DNA of 7,383 bases from an uncultured Pedobacter sp. (lineage in GTDB: Bacteria; Bacteroidota; Bacteroidia; Sphingobacteriales; Sphingobacteriaceae): contig CALLKE010000170.1 in the NCBI GenBank assembly GCA_938008555.1, forward strand, positions 1-7,383. The letters are read 5' to 3'. Both the position numbers and the translations under genes were made by a program. Below, one piece after another: positions 6,269-7,383 of this stretch. How positions within the stretch are numbered: the first letter of the stretch is position 1; each line of letters begins with the position of its first letter. Under the pieces are notes generated by a model, which was not told the origin of the DNA, did no database searches, and saw nothing but the letters and a program-made list of their open reading frames with translations.

Positions 6269-6865
6269 ATGAAACACAATCTAAAATTTGCATGGGCTAC
6301 TGTCTTTATCACACTACTGGGTGTTGGATGTAAAAAAGAATCTGGGGTATTGCTTAAGCAGAAGAGTACAGCCACCAATTTAATTAATGGCAATACCGGA
6401 TCTCAACCAAAATCAACCAAATCATTCTCGTGGGAACCTCCCGAAGCAGAAGGGGTCCGCCAAAGTCTTAAGGAGAGAAAGCAACCATATGCCGTCCTCC
6501 TACCTGGCTCGGCTTATAGAGAGCTCGGATTTAAAAATGGCTCAAAAAGACCTACTGGACAGACATTCTATATTAATGCTAAAAACCTCGGGATTAACGA
6601 AGATTGGACTTCCAAAGCAGAAGCAAAATTTATAAATGCCTTAGAAAAACATATGCAGAATCCTGCAAGTATTTTAATTGGATGTATGGATGCTAAGAGA
6701 AAACACAGCCATATGGTGAATATCTATAATCCTAACACAAAGCTCAACGTAGAACTTAACAAGATAACGTCTGGAAGAACTGAGTTTCATAAAGTAACAA
6801 AACTAAATCCCAACCAGGCTAATGAGTTAGCTATTTCAGGAAGATGGCCATCAATTTCACAGTAA
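6269..6865 (+). CDS. Lipoprotein, long-type array member 7
   Basis: This is a 198-residue lipoprotein of unknown function. The signal is MKHNLKFAWATVFITLLGVGC with lipid Cys21 and KKESG, then a linker close to that of copy 5 (TNLINGNTGS). The long-type block is SFSWEPPEAEGVRQSLK (52-68) with KQPYAVLL (71-78) and YRELGF (83-88). The core is QTFYINAKNLGINEDW (98-113), KFINALEKHMQNP, HMVNIYNPNTKLNVEL, FHKVTKLNPNQ and ELAISGRWPS. Asn103 replaces the expected His, and KVT replaces the SGW block. The segment between the long-type block and core is shorter than in copies 5 and 6 by about ten residues, which accounts for the offset in numbering. The C-terminal patch is identical in DNA to copy 5. It is followed three bases later by copy 8, so the two are very likely cotranscribed and possibly translationally coupled. 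Confidence 0.88.
   Translation: MKHNLKFAWATVFITLLGVGCKKESGVLLKQKSTATNLINGNTGSQPKSTKSFSWEPPEAEGVRQSLKERKQPYAVLLPGSAYRELGFKNGSKRPTGQTFYINAKNLGINEDWTSKAEAKFINALEKHMQNPASILIGCMDAKRKHSHMVNIYNPNTKLNVELNKITSGRTEFHKVTKLNPNQANELAISGRWPSISQ
6798..6850 (+). repeat. 53-bp patch identical to 5373-5425
   Basis: This is the copy 7 partner of the 53-bp identical patch in copy 5. It covers the codons for KLNPNQANELAISGRWP. Upstream of it the two genes differ at many positions, and downstream they diverge immediately (TCAATTTCA against ACAATAAGC). Confidence 0.9.
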
Positions 6866-6868
6866 AAG

Positions 6869-7324
6869 ATGAAACAAAATTTAAAGCCAATAAGCACAAT
6901 AACACTTATTATACTATTTAGCATTGGATGCAAAAAAGAGTTTGAAGTTTTGCCAAAAGAACGGGTCATCGCAACTGTGAAAAGAATAACACCCTCTAAC
7001 GATCGCTCAATGATTTCTTTTAATAATTCAGAAAAGCTGAAAAAAGCATTCAACAACTATGCCGGAGATTTTGGAATCACAGGAGCTTATACAAGCCAGG
7101 CAAAAGCCAAGTTTGAAGATTTTTTAGCAGGTCATGTGAAATTATTTAGCAATGAGGCCATTCAAAGAACATATCAAGGTGTTTCGGCTCTGCATCATTA
7201 TGATAATCGCCATGGTACACGGCTCAATGTAATCACGCATAAAACGACAAAAGAATTATTGGATGTGAGACGATTAACTGAATTAGAATATAAGAGCCTA
7301 AATCGGAGAAAGAGTCTTCATTAA
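6869..7324 (+). CDS. Small lipoprotein, short-type array member 8
   Basis: This is a 151-residue lipoprotein of unknown function, starting three bases after the stop codon of copy 7. The signal is MKQNLKPISTITLIILFSIGC, lipid Cys21, then KKEFE. There is no WE..A..RQ block, so it belongs with copies 1-3 although it stands next to the long copies. The core reads EKLKKAFNNYAGDFGITGAYTS (55-76), KFEDFLAGHV, IQRTYQGVSALHHYDN, TRLNVITH and the C-terminal LLDVRRLTELE block. It is the copy closest to the colicin D pattern as I remember it: DFGITG, then TYQG and HHYDN...LNV at the places of GTYRG and HYYNPKTGLNV. Even so, Tyr64 replaces the His, and Asp and Arg stand at the Ser and Trp positions. The last 59 bases of the window after it contain no gene I can recognise. 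Confidence 0.86.
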   Translation: MKQNLKPISTITLIILFSIGCKKEFEVLPKERVIATVKRITPSNDRSMISFNNSEKLKKAFNNYAGDFGITGAYTSQAKAKFEDFLAGHVKLFSNEAIQRTYQGVSALHHYDNRHGTRLNVITHKTTKELLDVRRLTELEYKSLNRRKSLH

Positions 7325-7383
7325 TTCAGAGACTGTACACTGAACTGTGTCAAGGTTAAAAAGCGATCAAAAAAGCTAATTAA

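Noticed and set aside
6387..6635. Plus-strand open frame of 82 codons inside copy 7
   Set aside because: It lies fully within the conserved lipoprotein gene in another frame, with no start signal or recognisable product.
2200..7324. Toxin genes paired with alternating immunity genes
   Set aside because: Every gene in the array belongs to the same family and carries its own lipoprotein signal. No second protein type alternates with them, and the expected active-site residues are missing.
1..7383. Insertion sequence, integrase or CRISPR explaining the array
   Set aside because: There are no transposase or integrase motifs, no terminal inverted repeats flanking the array and no regularly spaced short repeats. 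The repeats present are gene-sized paralogs.

Overview
The window looks like chromosomal DNA from a member of the Bacteroidota. The evidence is low G+C, A-rich leaders with almost no Shine-Dalgarno sequence, a TAnnTTTG-type -7 box before tolC, lipoprotein signals ending in GCKKE, and a secreted lactonase of a kind common in that phylum. I cannot place it below phylum level from this sequence.

Layout. Bases 1-677 (minus strand) carry the first 225 codons of an exported 6-phosphogluconolactonase-like beta-propeller; its 3' end lies outside the window. A 121-bp divergent intergenic region separates it from a TolC-family outer membrane efflux gene (799-2096, plus strand). That gene is split by one missing C in a C-run near codon 65. 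A perfect hairpin at 2130-2161 closes the tolC unit, and no adaptor or pump gene follows.

From 2200 to 7324 the window is a tandem array of eight paralogous small lipoprotein genes, all on the plus strand. Short copies (about 150-166 aa) lie at 2200, 2811, 3530 and 6869. Long copies (198-223 aa) lie at 4086, 4811, 5521 and 6269. The copy at 2811-3311 has a complete lipobox and body but has lost its ATG. All copies share a lipobox-GCxKE start, a variable linker and a core of about 90-100 residues. The core pattern matches, from memory, the colicin D-type tRNase toxin domain (BECR fold): F-x2-H-A-x2-F-G, then W-S-x(n)-F-x2-A-L-x2-H, then an INIYDxRTGLNV-type strand, then an 11-residue C-terminal block. 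The positions expected to be catalytic are changed: the Ser and Trp of the SGW block are gone in every copy, and the His is kept in only three of eight. The array therefore looks like a family of membrane-anchored, probably non-catalytic relatives of a toxin fold. Its function is unknown.

The array shows recent duplication and recombination: a 53-bp identical patch shared by two non-adjacent copies, a repeated leader of about 72 bp that is partly coding in one place and non-coding in another, and a decayed copy. No gap between genes exceeds 300 bases. The longest, 3312-3529, holds nothing I recognise. I saw no tRNA, rRNA, CRISPR array, transposase or attachment site.
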